Shown one piece after another: positions 1 through 7,660 of a stretch of 23,668 nucleotides of DNA. Made by a program: the position numbers and the translations under genes. Source of the stretch: a virus. The stretch's first letter is position 1, and every line of letters starts with the position of its first letter. The stretch spans positions 1-23,668 of IMG/VR virus record IMGVR_UViG_3300037367_000125. The stretch is one strand, 5' to 3'. The notes beneath the pieces were generated by a model, which did no database searches, was not told the origin of the DNA, and saw only the letters and a program-made list of their open reading frames with translations.

Positions 1-31
1 CTAATTTCTGATTTCGAATTTCGAATTTCCC
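1..31 (-). repeat. Dispersed AT-rich repeat, family A, at the epimerase 3' end
   Basis: Read on the minus strand this is built of short words such as AAATTCGAAATTCGAAATC followed by AGAAATTAG. It nearly duplicates 9569-9593 (one mismatch over about 25 bases). The epimerase stop codon is the final TAG of the repeat, and the repeat encodes the residues SKFEIRN. Confidence 0.7.
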
Positions 32-963
32 AGATACCACTCCACGAACTTCGGTATCCCCTCCTTGATCTTCGTCGTCGGATTATAATACAGCAGCGCC
101 CGCGCCTTTGAGATATCCGCATAAGTCAGCGGCACATCCCCCGGCTGTTCCGGCATCGTGTTAATCACCGCTTTCTTTCCCAAGGCTTCCTCGATCGCCC
201 GAATCAATTCCGTCAAAGTAGTCGTCTGGCTCTCCCCCAGGTTGAACACATCGCAAAGCTGCCCCTCATAAGTCAAACAAGCCATCACCCCCTGGATGAT
301 ATCATCCACATAAGTATAATCCCGCCGCGTCGATCCATCCCCGAATTGGTCAATTGCCTTCCCCTCATGGATATGCCGCGTAAACTTATGGATCGCCAGG
401 TCCGGCCGCTGCCGTGGCCCATACACCGTAAAGAACCGCAAATTGATCGTCCGCATCCCATACAGATGCGAATAATTCGAGCATAACTGCTCCGCCGCCA
501 GCTTCGTCGCCGCATACGGGCTGATCGTCTCCGTCAACGCCATATCCTCGCGGAAGGGCGCCGTCTTCAGCACGCCGTAGACCGACGAGCTGGACGCGCA
601 AATAAACCGTCCGATGCCGGCCTTCCGCGCCGCCTCCAGCAAATTGTAAGTCCCCAAAATATTCGTCTCGATATACAGGCGCGGCTCCTTGATCGAAGGC
701 CGCACCCCCGCGCGGGCCGCCAGGTGCATGATCGCACCATACCCGCCCTCGGTTACAATCCGTTCCACCACCGCCACATCCCGGATATCCGCCTCGAAGA
801 CCCCGACGCGCCCGCGCACGCCCTCCAGGTTCGCCCGCTTGATCCGCGGATCATAAAAATCGTTGAATTCGTCAATAACGTCCACTTCGTGACCGGCCCC
901 GAGCAGCCGTTCGACGAGGTGGGAGCCAATAAAGCCGGCTCCGCCCGTCACAAGTACTTTCAT
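1..963 (-). CDS. NAD-dependent sugar-nucleotide epimerase (UDP-glucuronate epimerase-like)
   Basis: Extended short-chain dehydrogenase/reductase of 320 aa, the usual size for UDP-sugar epimerases. The Rossmann NAD-binding motif GGAGFIG is at residues 7-13, a serine run SSSSVYG at 124-130 carries the catalytic Ser, and the Y150-AAT-K154 pair is the YxxxK catalytic motif. The segment RFFTVYGPRQRPDLA (about 177-190) is typical of the UDP-glucuronate 4-epimerase-like group that supplies sugars for capsule or LPS. The exact substrate cannot be read from sequence. I start it at the ATG at 963 (MKVLVTGG); the frame stays open upstream to 1062 but those 33 residues precede the conserved N-terminus. 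The last codons (SKFEIRN, stop) lie within an AT-rich dispersed repeat, so the true ancestral end may have been slightly different. It is divergent from the phage block and probably host chromosome. Confidence 0.93.
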   Translation of the reverse strand: MKVLVTGGAGFIGSHLVERLLGAGHEVDVIDEFNDFYDPRIKRANLEGVRGRVGVFEADIRDVAVVERIVTEGGYGAIMHLAARAGVRPSIKEPRLYIETNILGTYNLLEAARKAGIGRFICASSSSVYGVLKTAPFREDMALTETISPYAATKLAAEQLCSNYSHLYGMRTINLRFFTVYGPRQRPDLAIHKFTRHIHEGKAIDQFGDGSTRRDYTYVDDIIQGVMACLTYEGQLCDVFNLGESQTTTLTELIRAIEEALGKKAVINTMPEQPGDVPLTYADISKARALLYYNPTTKIKEGIPKFVEWYLGNSKFEIRN

Positions 964-1223
964 CGCCTGGAAGCATGAAACGATTTTCCGAAAATCCAAA
1001 ACACAAAATGCCGCCCCGTCCGGCAAAACGCCCAAAAACGCCTCAAAATCCCCGTCTCCCAATCGCGATTTTCAGCCCTTTTTCGCCCCAAAAAAGGTTC
1101 CCGGAAAAAATAGTTACAAAACTACTGACACCACAGGGCGCGCCGAAACTGTACACTCGCAAATAAGTCAAGGAAAAAGAAATCATTTCTTAGAGCACAA
1201 TCGGTTCTGCTCAGGATGGAGTT
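964..1223. other. Divergent intergenic region between epimerase and phage block
   Basis: This 260-base gap separates the minus-strand epimerase from the plus-strand late genes and should hold promoters for both. It is A-rich in its right half. I see one clear palindrome at 1177-1191 and an AGGA ribosome-binding candidate at 1213-1216. No convincing -35/-10 pair, tRNA or attachment-site duplication could be identified by eye. If the phage block is integrated, one junction should lie here. Confidence 0.5.
1177..1191. promoter_or_regulatory. Palindrome upstream of the late block, possible operator
   Basis: The sequence AAGAAATCATTTCTT is a perfect 7-bp inverted repeat with a single central base. 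It ends 32 bases before the first phage start codon, a position suitable for a dimeric regulator. It has no T-tract and a very short loop, so a protein site is more likely than a terminator. Its function is inferred only from symmetry and position. Confidence 0.35.
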
Positions 1224-1664
1224 ATGCACCACTCCATCAATCGCCGGTTCCGCCGCCCGGTTTTACTTATCGCCGCGGGTACTCTCACACTTCTCCAGCC
1301 CGGGTGCAGCACACTTACTTCCGCCCAGCGCGGCGCCCTGCTCGTAGGCGCTGAAAGCCTCGCAAACATCGCCGGCACCGCAGCCGCCACTTACTACGGC
1401 GGCCCCGCCGCCGGCCAATTGGCGAGCTCCGGACTTAGCGCCCTGGGGAGCGTCCTGCAAGGTTACGTAGGCGCCAGCATCCCCAGCTCCGTAGTCCAGG
1501 CAACGCCCGGCGTGGCAAATGTCGGCGCCGCCGTCGCCGCCGTCATCGCCCCCAACAAGCCCGTAAGCCAAACCGACGTAAACATCGTCAACACCGCCGC
1601 CAAAATCGCCTCCACGCTCAACGTCGTCACACCCTCGCCATCGCCCGTACCCGCCGTGCCATAG
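1224..1664 (+). CDS. Small predicted lipoprotein, possible lysis-cassette component
   Basis: A 146-aa protein with a basic N-terminus, a hydrophobic stretch at about 13-24 and a lipobox-like LQPGC ending at Cys28; the -3 position is not the usual Leu, so lipidation is probable rather than certain. The mature part is Ala/Gly/Val-rich (about 31-115) with a Pro/Ser tail. I do not recognise a family. It directly precedes holin and endolysin genes, so a role in disrupting or spanning the envelope at lysis is possible, but it lacks the coiled-coil/Pro-rich look of classical Rz/Rz1 spanins. The ATG at 1224 has AGGA seven bases upstream. It is the first plus-strand gene after the divergent gap and so probably promoter-proximal. 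Confidence 0.75.
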   Translation: MHHSINRRFRRPVLLIAAGTLTLLQPGCSTLTSAQRGALLVGAESLANIAGTAAATYYGGPAAGQLASSGLSALGSVLQGYVGASIPSSVVQATPGVANVGAAVAAVIAPNKPVSQTDVNIVNTAAKIASTLNVVTPSPSPVPAVP

Positions 1665-1667
1665 GTG

Positions 1668-1711
1668 CGATCCGTGTTTATCCGTCCCGCAACCGCGGGA
1701 TCCGCGGTTCC
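1668..1711 (+). repeat. Intergenic repeat with ATCCGTG words and a CCGCAACCGCGG core
   Basis: The gap between lipoprotein and holin genes is filled by ATCCGTGTTTATCCGTC followed by GTCCCGCAACCGCGGGA (1684-1700). The latter 17 bases recur exactly at 3831-3847, upstream of another late gene. The core can fold into a 6-7 bp GC stem with an AACC loop. Confidence 0.6.
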
Positions 1712-1733
1712 TCTCCTTCCAACATCCAACTCC

Positions 1734-1952
1734 ATGAACTTACTCAAAACCATCCTACTCGGCTACATCCGCCACGGCCTCACCCTTGCCGCCGGTTATC
1801 TCCTCGGCCACGGCCTCATCGATCAATCCGGCAGCCAGGTCCTCCTGAGCGCCGGAATGGCGCTCGCCGGCGTCGCATGGAGCACCGGCCAGAAACTCGC
1901 GACGAACCTTGAACTCCAGATCGCCCGCAAAGCCCAGCCAGCCCGGCCCTAA
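1734..1952 (+). CDS. Phage holin, Pam3 gp28-like family
   Basis: A 72-aa protein starting MNLLKTILLGYIRHGLTLAAGYLL in outline, with two membrane helices at about 13-31 and 36-52 joined by the short polar turn DQSGSQ and followed by a basic tail. The pattern of an RH-LT-AAG helix, a G-ID turn, and a second Gly/Ala-rich helix matches my knowledge of the Pam3 gp28-type holins. Holins form the inner-membrane lesions that let endolysin reach the wall. The frame is open from 1665, but the residues before 1734 are encoded by an intergenic repeat, so I use the internal ATG. No Shine-Dalgarno sequence precedes it; the leader is pyrimidine-rich. It lies 24 bases before the endolysin gene, the usual lysis pairing. 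Confidence 0.8.
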   Translation: MNLLKTILLGYIRHGLTLAAGYLLGHGLIDQSGSQVLLSAGMALAGVAWSTGQKLATNLELQIARKAQPARP

Positions 1953-1976
1953 CACAACCCAACCAGACCCGCTTCC

Positions 1977-2558
1977 ATGACCGATACCTTCCCAGCCTCG
2001 CTGGCCTTCGTGCTCCGGCATGAGTGCGTCTATGCCCCGGGCCACGATGGCGACCTTGCGTTTGTCGTCCCCGAAAATGTCCCCGGGGACACCGGCGGTT
2101 GTACAAAATTTGGAATCGACGCCGCCGATCATCCCGGTCTCGACATTCCCAATCTTACCCTAGACGACGCCACGGCAATCTATCGCGACGGCGAGTGGAC
2201 CCAATGCCGCTGCGATGATCTGCCGGCCGGCATCGACACCGCCGTCTTCGATTGCGCCGTCAACAACGGGGTATATGTCTCCGGCTTTCTTTTGCAGCGG
2301 GCGATTGCCGGCTGCGGTTACTCGATCACGCTCGATGGCCAGATTGGGCCTGTGACCCTCGGCCTCGCCGCCACCGCCTGCCAGGCCGCGAAGTGGGGAC
2401 TTATCGATCACATGCTGGAACTCCGCCGCCAGCATTACGCGGACATCGTCCTGCTGCATCCCTGCGACGCCCAGTTTCTGCACGGCTGGCTGAATCGCGT
2501 CAACGACCTCGAGCAATTCCTCGAGGCTTCGACCCAGTCCGCACCACTTTCGGCATGA
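1977..2558 (+). CDS. Endolysin, GH108-type muramidase with C-terminal binding domain
   Basis: A 193-aa lysozyme-like protein. The N-terminal half fits glycoside hydrolase family 108: helix ending in RHE with Glu16 in the position of the catalytic acid, followed by a GDTGGCTKFGID segment (about 37-48) that corresponds to the family's D-x-GG-T-x-x-GI signature. The middle (AVFDCAVNNG, about 88-97) matches the family's second conserved helix. From about residue 117 the DGQIGPVTL motif and helices resemble the peptidoglycan-binding type 3 domain. It would cleave the glycan chain after holin release; no signal peptide is seen, consistent with holin dependence. Cysteines are unusually frequent for a cytoplasmic phage lysozyme. 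Its TGA overlaps the next start in ATGA, implying coupled translation. Confidence 0.85.
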   Translation: MTDTFPASLAFVLRHECVYAPGHDGDLAFVVPENVPGDTGGCTKFGIDAADHPGLDIPNLTLDDATAIYRDGEWTQCRCDDLPAGIDTAVFDCAVNNGVYVSGFLLQRAIAGCGYSITLDGQIGPVTLGLAATACQAAKWGLIDHMLELRRQHYADIVLLHPCDAQFLHGWLNRVNDLEQFLEASTQSAPLSA

Positions 2559-3325
2559 ATCAGCCCACTTACAGCAGCGCGCCCGCCACACCCGGGCCGC
2601 AACTCCTGGAAGCCCTCCGACTCGAGGCGGTAACTTGTTGCGTCGGTTTCGACGACATACTCGATATCACCCTCGCGCTCAATCATCCCCATCTCGATAC
2701 CCTCATCGTAGTAACTTCCCACGCCGACCACGCCACCCAGGCCGTGGCAAGAAAACATGGCGCAATCTGCGTCCAGACCGACTTATTCCGCAAGAATGGG
2801 CGCACCTTCAACAAAGGCGCCGCCATCAATGCCGGCTTCTCGCGCTTTCAATATCACGGCTGGCGTCTCCATCTCGACGCCGACATTGCGCTCCCGGATA
2901 ACTTCCGCCGCATCCTCTTTAATCACACGCACCTGGACCGGCACTGCATCTATGGCGCGGATCGTGTCGACGTCGTTGGCAGCGATGAAATCGCAGCCGT
3001 CAAAAGCGGCAATGGCCACCCGCAGCATGCGCAAGGGTTCATGGTGGCCCCGCGGCCCGCGCAGCCCCTCTCCGCGCGCTATGTGGATACCTTGCGCGGC
3101 TATGTCCCCATAGGTTTCTTCCAGCTCTGGCATTCCTCCACGCAAAAGGAATATCCATGGTCGCTCGGCACCGCGGCCCATGACGACGTCATGTTTGCGG
3201 AGCAATGGCCCGCCCCGTTCCGCCGCCATCTTCCCACGGTCATCTGCCAGCACCTTTGCGCGCACGCGCCCAGCCTTGGCGAGAATTGGGACGGCGCCCG
3301 CAAGCAACCGAGGATCAAGTTATGA
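2555..3325 (+). CDS. GT-A fold glycosyltransferase (family 2/galactosyltransferase-like)
   Basis: A 256-aa single-domain glycosyltransferase. Visible marks are a nucleotide-sugar strand with LIVVTSHAD (about 50-58), the donor-binding NKGAAINAGF at 86-95, the metal-binding DxD at D108-A-D110 in LHLDADIALP, and HDD at 209-211 in the position of the acidic acceptor-site motif. Together these are the GT-A order. Donor and acceptor are unknown. It starts at ATG 2555 overlapping the endolysin stop, and its own stop overlaps the next start, so it is embedded in the late transcript and not a separate cargo gene. Plausible roles are glycosylation of a virion protein or of the host surface; the sequence does not decide. 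The frame is open further upstream (2252), but that part is a shadow of the endolysin gene. Confidence 0.8.
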   Translation: MNQPTYSSAPATPGPQLLEALRLEAVTCCVGFDDILDITLALNHPHLDTLIVVTSHADHATQAVARKHGAICVQTDLFRKNGRTFNKGAAINAGFSRFQYHGWRLHLDADIALPDNFRRILFNHTHLDRHCIYGADRVDVVGSDEIAAVKSGNGHPQHAQGFMVAPRPAQPLSARYVDTLRGYVPIGFFQLWHSSTQKEYPWSLGTAAHDDVMFAEQWPAPFRRHLPTVICQHLCAHAPSLGENWDGARKQPRIKL

Positions 3326-3804
3326 TAAATGATCCCCGCTTATTAGTGCTGGGCGACGTCACCGACGCCATCCCCAATCACGCCGGACCATTTCTCGCCG
3401 TGATGATCGGCCTCATCGTCCTCTTCGCTTGTCTCGGCCTCATCCTCCGTGTGGCAAATGACGCGCGCACCTTCTTCGGCCGCCGCCCGCCACTCGATAC
3501 CGACGTCCGCAAGATCGAGTCCCGCGTCGCCCGCCTGGAGGTCGTCATGGAACGTCTCGCTACCAAAGAGGCGCTAAGTCAACTGGAACGCGATTTCGGC
3601 CGGACCCTTGATGAGAAGTTCCAGACCCTGGACGCCAAACGAAGCCACGACACCTGCGAACTCCACAAACACGTCGAGGCCACCGCCGCCAATTTCAACA
3701 AGCGTCTCAACGATGTCTCGAGCTCCCTGGGCGAGCAAATCCGCGGCCTCCCCAACGACATCTTCCAAATGCTCAAAAATGCCAGCGAAGTAACCGGCAA
3801 CTAA
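3322..3804 (+). CDS. DUF2730-like membrane-anchored coiled-coil protein (Mu gp25 position)
   Basis: A 160-aa protein with one membrane helix at about 24-44 (GPFLAVMIGLIVLFACLGLIL) and a long charged helical region at 58-150 rich in heptad-like Leu/Val/Ile, predicted coiled coil. This architecture, and the position two genes before the small terminase, match the DUF2730 proteins of Mu-like phages (Mu gp25), whose function is not established. A spanin-like role (inner-membrane anchor with periplasmic coiled coil) also fits, given the lysis genes just upstream. The start at 3322 overlaps the glycosyltransferase stop in ATGA; the longer frame from 3205 is an artefact of the overlapping gene. Confidence 0.7.
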   Translation: MINDPRLLVLGDVTDAIPNHAGPFLAVMIGLIVLFACLGLILRVANDARTFFGRRPPLDTDVRKIESRVARLEVVMERLATKEALSQLERDFGRTLDEKFQTLDAKRSHDTCELHKHVEATAANFNKRLNDVSSSLGEQIRGLPNDIFQMLKNASEVTGN

Positions 3805-3812
3805 CCTCACCC

Positions 3813-3831
3813 ATTAGCAATCTCACATTAG
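3813..3831 (+). repeat. Dispersed repeat family A, copy 2
   Basis: ATTAGCAATCTCACATTAG, which recurs at 15314-15332 with one mismatch and, inverted, at 20314-20332 with two. It occupies the gap after the coiled-coil gene. Confidence 0.7.
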
Positions 3832-3848
3832 TCCCGCAACCGCGGGAC
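3831..3848. repeat. GC hairpin element, second copy
   Basis: GTCCCGCAACCGCGGGAC is a perfect 7-bp stem with an AACC loop. Seventeen of its bases repeat exactly at 1684-1700. It lies 13 bases before the next start codon and has no T-tract, so a terminator is unlikely; it could influence mRNA stability or translation. Confidence 0.6.
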
Positions 3849-3861
3849 AATTTCTCCGCCC

Positions 3862-4113
3862 ATGCGTTCCACCACCATTCGCCGCGCAATCCTCGAAATT
3901 CTCGAGCGCGCCCAACCGTACGCGCTCCCCGAGCAGCAACTGATCGTCGAGCTGAACGGCTCGATCCGCCCCCCGGCAGGCAAAGCTGAGTTCGACGAGG
4001 AAATCCTGTTCCTCCAGGTCCGCGGCTATATCGCCACCGTGCCCGATTCTCTCGATGAGAGCCTTATCAAATGGGCCGTCACCGAAGCCGGCCGCACCAC
4101 GCTGCGCCAGTAA
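3862..4113 (+). CDS. Small winged-helix-like protein (Mu gp26 position)
   Basis: An 83-aa protein with the helix pattern RRAILEILERAQPYALPEQQL, a middle helix (FDEEILFLQVRGYI) and a terminal strand-helix (KWAVTEAGRTTLRQ) that together look like a winged helix-turn-helix; phrases such as GYI followed by WAVTEAGR are common in small wHTH proteins. It sits between the gp25-like and gp27-like genes, where Mu-type phages carry a short protein of this size and type. Its role is unknown; a packaging accessory or DNA-binding function is a guess from position. The next gene begins at the base after its stop. Confidence 0.7.
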   Translation: MRSTTIRRAILEILERAQPYALPEQQLIVELNGSIRPPAGKAEFDEEILFLQVRGYIATVPDSLDESLIKWAVTEAGRTTLRQ

Positions 4114-4728
4114 ATGCTGCCAATGAAGAATTATCGCAAGATTCGCGGTGACACAGTGTTGAACCGGCTGACGCCGGATCAGCAGGAGGAAGTGCTCGCC
4201 TACTGCGAAGGGGTCACAATTCGGGAAGGAATTACCTGGCTCGAAGCGCAGTTCAACGTCACGCTATCCAAACGCTCTCTGAGCGACTGGCTAAAGAAGC
4301 GCCGCATCGATCTCGCCGCGGTTGCGCGTCTCAAGGAGATACGCCAGGCGCGCGACCACGCCGCACTGATCGGCAAGGTAATCAGTTCCGCCACCGAACT
4401 TACCGAGGCGAATACTGTGCTAATCGCCCAGGCGGTCTTCGAGGAACTGATGAAGCCGGAGGAACACCGCGATGAGGCGAGACTGGCAAGATACATGTCC
4501 GTCGCCCTGAAGGCGCGAGGCCAGGAAATCAAGGATAAGTCCCTAAGCCTGGCGGAAAGCCGGTTTCGTTTCGACGCATCCAAGGCCGCGCTACGCGAAG
4601 CCGCCCGATTGCAAGAGATCAATCTGGGACCGGAAGATGAGCGCGAAAAGATCGAGAAGGTCATGCTCCTGCTCTTCGGACCAAAGCCCGCCGGCTTCTC
4701 CGTGCCCCCTGGAAAGGAGAACGCCTGA
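4114..4728 (+). CDS. Small terminase subunit, DUF3486/Mu gp27-like
   Basis: A 204-aa, highly charged helical protein. The N-terminal third (NRLTPDQQEEVLAYC ... ITWLEAQFNVTLSKRSLSDWLKKRR, about 15-65) is a helix-turn-helix of the kind that begins DUF3486 proteins, and the rest is long helices. In Mu-like phages this family lies immediately before the large terminase and is the small terminase, recognising DNA for headful packaging. Here it also overlaps the large terminase start by one base (TGATG). ATG 4114 abuts the previous stop; ATG 4123 is an alternative start three codons later, and neither has a clear Shine-Dalgarno sequence. Confidence 0.82.
   Translation: MLPMKNYRKIRGDTVLNRLTPDQQEEVLAYCEGVTIREGITWLEAQFNVTLSKRSLSDWLKKRRIDLAAVARLKEIRQARDHAALIGKVISSATELTEANTVLIAQAVFEELMKPEEHRDEARLARYMSVALKARGQEIKDKSLSLAESRFRFDASKAALREAARLQEINLGPEDEREKIEKVMLLLFGPKPAGFSVPPGKENA
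4714..4719 (+). promoter_or_regulatory. Strong ribosome-binding site for the large terminase
   Basis: AAGGAG lies eight bases before ATG 4728, inside the end of the small terminase gene. It is one of few good Shine-Dalgarno sequences in the left half of the window and fixes the terminase start. Confidence 0.7.
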
Positions 4729-6206
4729 TGCGCTGGAACCCTTACCTCGAAGCGGACTGGCACCCTGGCAATTCCAGCACGCAGGGCTTGCTCAAGTTCC
4801 GGAAATTCCAGGAGCCAGTATTCTGGTCCGCCGAGGGCGTCCTCCTGCTCCATTGGAGCCGGCAGATCGGCAAGAGTTACATCCTCGCGGCGTGGGCCGT
4901 CCGCCGTCTGCTCGGCAATCCGGGCCGCCTGGTTACCGTCCTTAGCAACAGTAAGTCAAACGGCATGGAGTTTATCCTCAAGGCCGCCCAGGTCTGCGCC
5001 GCCATGCGCGTGGCCTGCGAGTCCGCCGAACTCTCGACTAACGATCGCATCGAAAGCATGCGAATGGAGATTCGCATAAAGCTGAACGGGAAATTCAGCC
5101 GCCTCATCGTCCTCGCCGCAAATCCCCGCACCGCCCGCGGTTTCTCCGGCGATCTCATTCTCGATGAATTCGCGTTCCACGAGGATAGCACCGCCATCTG
5201 GGATGCCGCCGAGCCCATTATATCGAGTAATCCCGACTATTGCTGCCGCATCGCCAGCACCGGCAATGGACGCTTCAACATGTTTTACCGCATGGCGAAT
5301 GAGTCCTCGCCATACCCCGTCTCGCAAATCCGCCGCAGCGACGCCTACGAGATGGGCCTCAAAATCTATGATCCCGCCACGCGCCGGGAGATCACGCCCG
5401 CCGAAGCCCGCTCCGCCGCATGGGACAAAGCAAGCTACGACCAGAACTATGAGTGCGCTTTCAATGACGAAAGCATGGCGCTCCAGACCCATGAACTTAT
5501 CGCCGCATGTGAGTATGCCACTTTGCCCGGCGCCGCCGGCTCAAGTAAGGAATGCTTCATCTGCGCACAGGACTGGAGCTGGGAGGCGCTCGAAATGCTC
5601 CGGATCTGCAAGGGTCCGCTCGGCATCGGCCTCGATGTCGGCCGCAACCGCGACATGACCGTCATCGCAGTAGGCGAGAAAGTCGGCGGCATCCTCTTCA
5701 CCCGCGCACTGCTCCGCATTAATGGCATGCGCCTCCCTCAGCAGCTCGACCGCTTGCGCCCAATCCTGCAAATGCCGAACTTTGGCCGCCTCTCCGGCGA
5801 CGCCACCGGCCTCGGCCTTGGCCTTGTCGAATTTGCCCAGGAGCTTTGCGGCCCCTATCGCGCCGAGGCCGTCCAATTCGCCTCCCGCGAGAAACTCTCC
5901 ACGCGCGGCGACCGCCAGGGCGGCTCCGCCCTTGTGACCGAACTTATGGCCCTCGACTTACTCGAAGTATTCGAGGCGCGCGCCATCCGCATCCCGTGCG
6001 AGACCGCCCTGCGCGAGGGCCTCCGCAAACCCGAGCGTATTACCAGCGCCAATGGCGTCCGCATCGCCGCAACGCGCGACGAGTCCGGCCACGCCGACGA
6101 ATTCTGGAGCATCGCCCTAATGCTCCGCGCCCTCAAGACCGCCACCAGCCGCTTCGCCTTCGAGCCCTCCGAAGAATCCGCCACCCGAAAACTCGCCCTC
6201 TTCTAA
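4728..6206 (+). CDS. Terminase large subunit (Mu gp28-like ATPase/nuclease)
   Basis: A 492-aa packaging motor. The Walker A-like segment SRQIGKSY (44-51) with Lys49 follows the adenine-binding WxAE region, and the Walker B strand DLILDEF (142-148) gives D146-E147. A coupling motif ASTGNG (176-181) fits motif III. The C-terminal nuclease shows GIGLDVGRNRD (299-309) with Asp303 and Asp309 and LSGDATGLG (355-363) with Asp358, the acidic set of RNase H-like terminase nucleases. Length is normal, and the order small terminase, large terminase, portal is that of Mu. It would dock on the portal and drive DNA into the prohead. No truncation is seen. Confidence 0.95.
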   Translation: MRWNPYLEADWHPGNSSTQGLLKFRKFQEPVFWSAEGVLLLHWSRQIGKSYILAAWAVRRLLGNPGRLVTVLSNSKSNGMEFILKAAQVCAAMRVACESAELSTNDRIESMRMEIRIKLNGKFSRLIVLAANPRTARGFSGDLILDEFAFHEDSTAIWDAAEPIISSNPDYCCRIASTGNGRFNMFYRMANESSPYPVSQIRRSDAYEMGLKIYDPATRREITPAEARSAAWDKASYDQNYECAFNDESMALQTHELIAACEYATLPGAAGSSKECFICAQDWSWEALEMLRICKGPLGIGLDVGRNRDMTVIAVGEKVGGILFTRALLRINGMRLPQQLDRLRPILQMPNFGRLSGDATGLGLGLVEFAQELCGPYRAEAVQFASREKLSTRGDRQGGSALVTELMALDLLEVFEARAIRIPCETALREGLRKPERITSANGVRIAATRDESGHADEFWSIALMLRALKTATSRFAFEPSEESATRKLALF

Positions 6207-6220
6207 TCACCCGCGCCCAC

Positions 6221-6279
6221 TCCATCCGTCCCATTGGGACCTATCCGGCCCATCCGGGACTCACTCGGAACCCATCCCT
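6221..6279 (+). repeat. Intergenic repeat with GTCCCATTGGGAC words
   Basis: The 98-base gap between terminase and portal contains CCATCCGTCCCATTGGGACC followed by CTATCCGGCCCATCCGGGAC and a related tail. Short inverted words (GTCCC-ATT-GGGAC) recur. It looks like another family of dispersed intergenic repeat; only one copy is in this window. Confidence 0.5.
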
Positions 6280-6304
6280 TCCCTAAACCACGCCCACTCC
6301 CATC

Positions 6305-7624
6305 TTGAACACCAAACCTCCAACAAAACGCCGCGCTCCCAAAACGGAATCCATGATCAGCGCCGACGTCGTCCAACTCGCGCTACGCTCCCGTTTCAAT
6401 CCCCTGCGCGGGCTAACTCCGCAGTTACTCTCCGTTTACCTCGATAACTTCCTGCTCGGCTTTGTCGGTTACGCCGCGTTGGTCTGGGACCAATTGGAAA
6501 AGCGGGACGACGTCCTCCGCAACGTCGCCAGCAAGCGCAAGAAAGCCGTCGCGAAGTTCAAGCGCAAATCCTTCCAGCGCGAACAAAGCCCCGAAGCCGA
6601 GGCTCACGCCCAGGCGCTCGATGATTTCTACGAGAACATCACCGTCGTAAACGCGCTGGACCAAAATGAGACCGGCGGCCTCCCGCTGCTAATCCGCCAG
6701 ATGATGGATGCCGTAGGCAAATACTACGCCGTCCACGAGATCGTCTGGCAGCCCGGGTGCCTGAGGGACGGCAGTAAGATCCTCACCGCGGAACTCCGCT
6801 TTGTCCCCCTCTGGTTCTTCGAGAACCGCAGTGGCCGCCTCCAGTTCCTGAAACTCCCGCTCGGCGGAGCCAATGGCGAGCCACTCGAACCCGGCGGATG
6901 GATGATAACCAAAGGCGACGGCATCATGGAAGCCTGCTCCATCGCTTACATGTTCAAGAACATGCCCCTGAAGGATTGGGTAAGTTATAGCGATAAATTC
7001 GGCACACCCGGTGTGCTGGGCCAGACCAACGCCGCCAAAGGCAGCGAAGCCGGCGAAGCGCTGAAGGCAGCCGTGGCGAGCTTCGGCCAGAATTGGTCTG
7101 GCGTGGTGTATGGCGCGGACGGCTCGATCAAAGAACCGATCTCACTAATCACCGCCCGCGGTGAAGGCACACTCCCATTCCCAGCGCTGGTCGAGCGCAT
7201 GGACCGCGCCATGATCTCCCTCTGGCGCGGCAGTGATCTCTCCACCCTCTCCGCCGACAACAAAGGCGCCAGCGTCCAGCAGGACGAAAGCGACATCCTC
7301 CTCGAAGACGATGCCGCGATGATTAGCGAAACCCTCCAGGTCTACATCGATCGCTGGGTCATCTGGCAGAAATTTGGAGTAAGTCCGCTTGCTTACTCCC
7401 GCATCGTCGTCCCCGAGTCAAAGAACGTAACGCTGGACCTGCAAATCGACGAACTCCTCCTCAAAGCCGGCGCCCGCCTGGGCGAGCGCGAGCGCCTGGA
7501 ATACTACGGCCGCCCGCTGATCGCCCCCGACGACGCGCCGCTCCACAACCCCGCGACAATCATGGAGCGCGTCCAGGACATGACAAAGGATACCTCCGTC
7601 CCCGTCGAAAGCCTACCTACTTAG
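6305..7624 (+). CDS. Portal protein, DUF935/Mu gp29-like
   Basis: A protein of up to 439 aa. The N-terminal part (FNPLRGLTPQLLSVYLDNFLLGFVGYAALVWDQLEKRDD) and the central AVGKYYAVHEIVW, LRFVPLWFFENR and DKFGTPGVLGQ segments fit the DUF935 portal family of Mu-like phages, including the W-x-x-YSDKFGTP region about residue 224 onward. The portal is the 12-fold ring at one capsid vertex. The start is uncertain: TTG at 6305 gives a basic N-terminal tail (PPTKRRAPK), while ATG at 6353 (MISADVVQ) is more conventional; neither has a Shine-Dalgarno sequence. It follows the large terminase as in Mu, but the gpF-like gene that normally comes next is displaced to 11905. Confidence 0.9.
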   Translation: MNTKPPTKRRAPKTESMISADVVQLALRSRFNPLRGLTPQLLSVYLDNFLLGFVGYAALVWDQLEKRDDVLRNVASKRKKAVAKFKRKSFQREQSPEAEAHAQALDDFYENITVVNALDQNETGGLPLLIRQMMDAVGKYYAVHEIVWQPGCLRDGSKILTAELRFVPLWFFENRSGRLQFLKLPLGGANGEPLEPGGWMITKGDGIMEACSIAYMFKNMPLKDWVSYSDKFGTPGVLGQTNAAKGSEAGEALKAAVASFGQNWSGVVYGADGSIKEPISLITARGEGTLPFPALVERMDRAMISLWRGSDLSTLSADNKGASVQQDESDILLEDDAAMISETLQVYIDRWVIWQKFGVSPLAYSRIVVPESKNVTLDLQIDELLLKAGARLGERERLEYYGRPLIAPDDAPLHNPATIMERVQDMTKDTSVPVESLPT

Positions 7625-7660
7625 CTATAGCTCCCCCCCTCCCCACGCGCCAGCGTCCAC

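Noticed and set aside
1125-1157. CTGACA and TGTACACT as a sigma70 promoter for the late block
   Set aside because: Spacing (19-21 bases) and the -10 match are poor, and a PVC or other host might use different consensus; I could not support it.
964-1223. Prophage attachment site or Mu-type TG...CA end
   Set aside because: No direct duplication or tRNA end is visible, and the other end of the element is outside the window, so no junction can be claimed.
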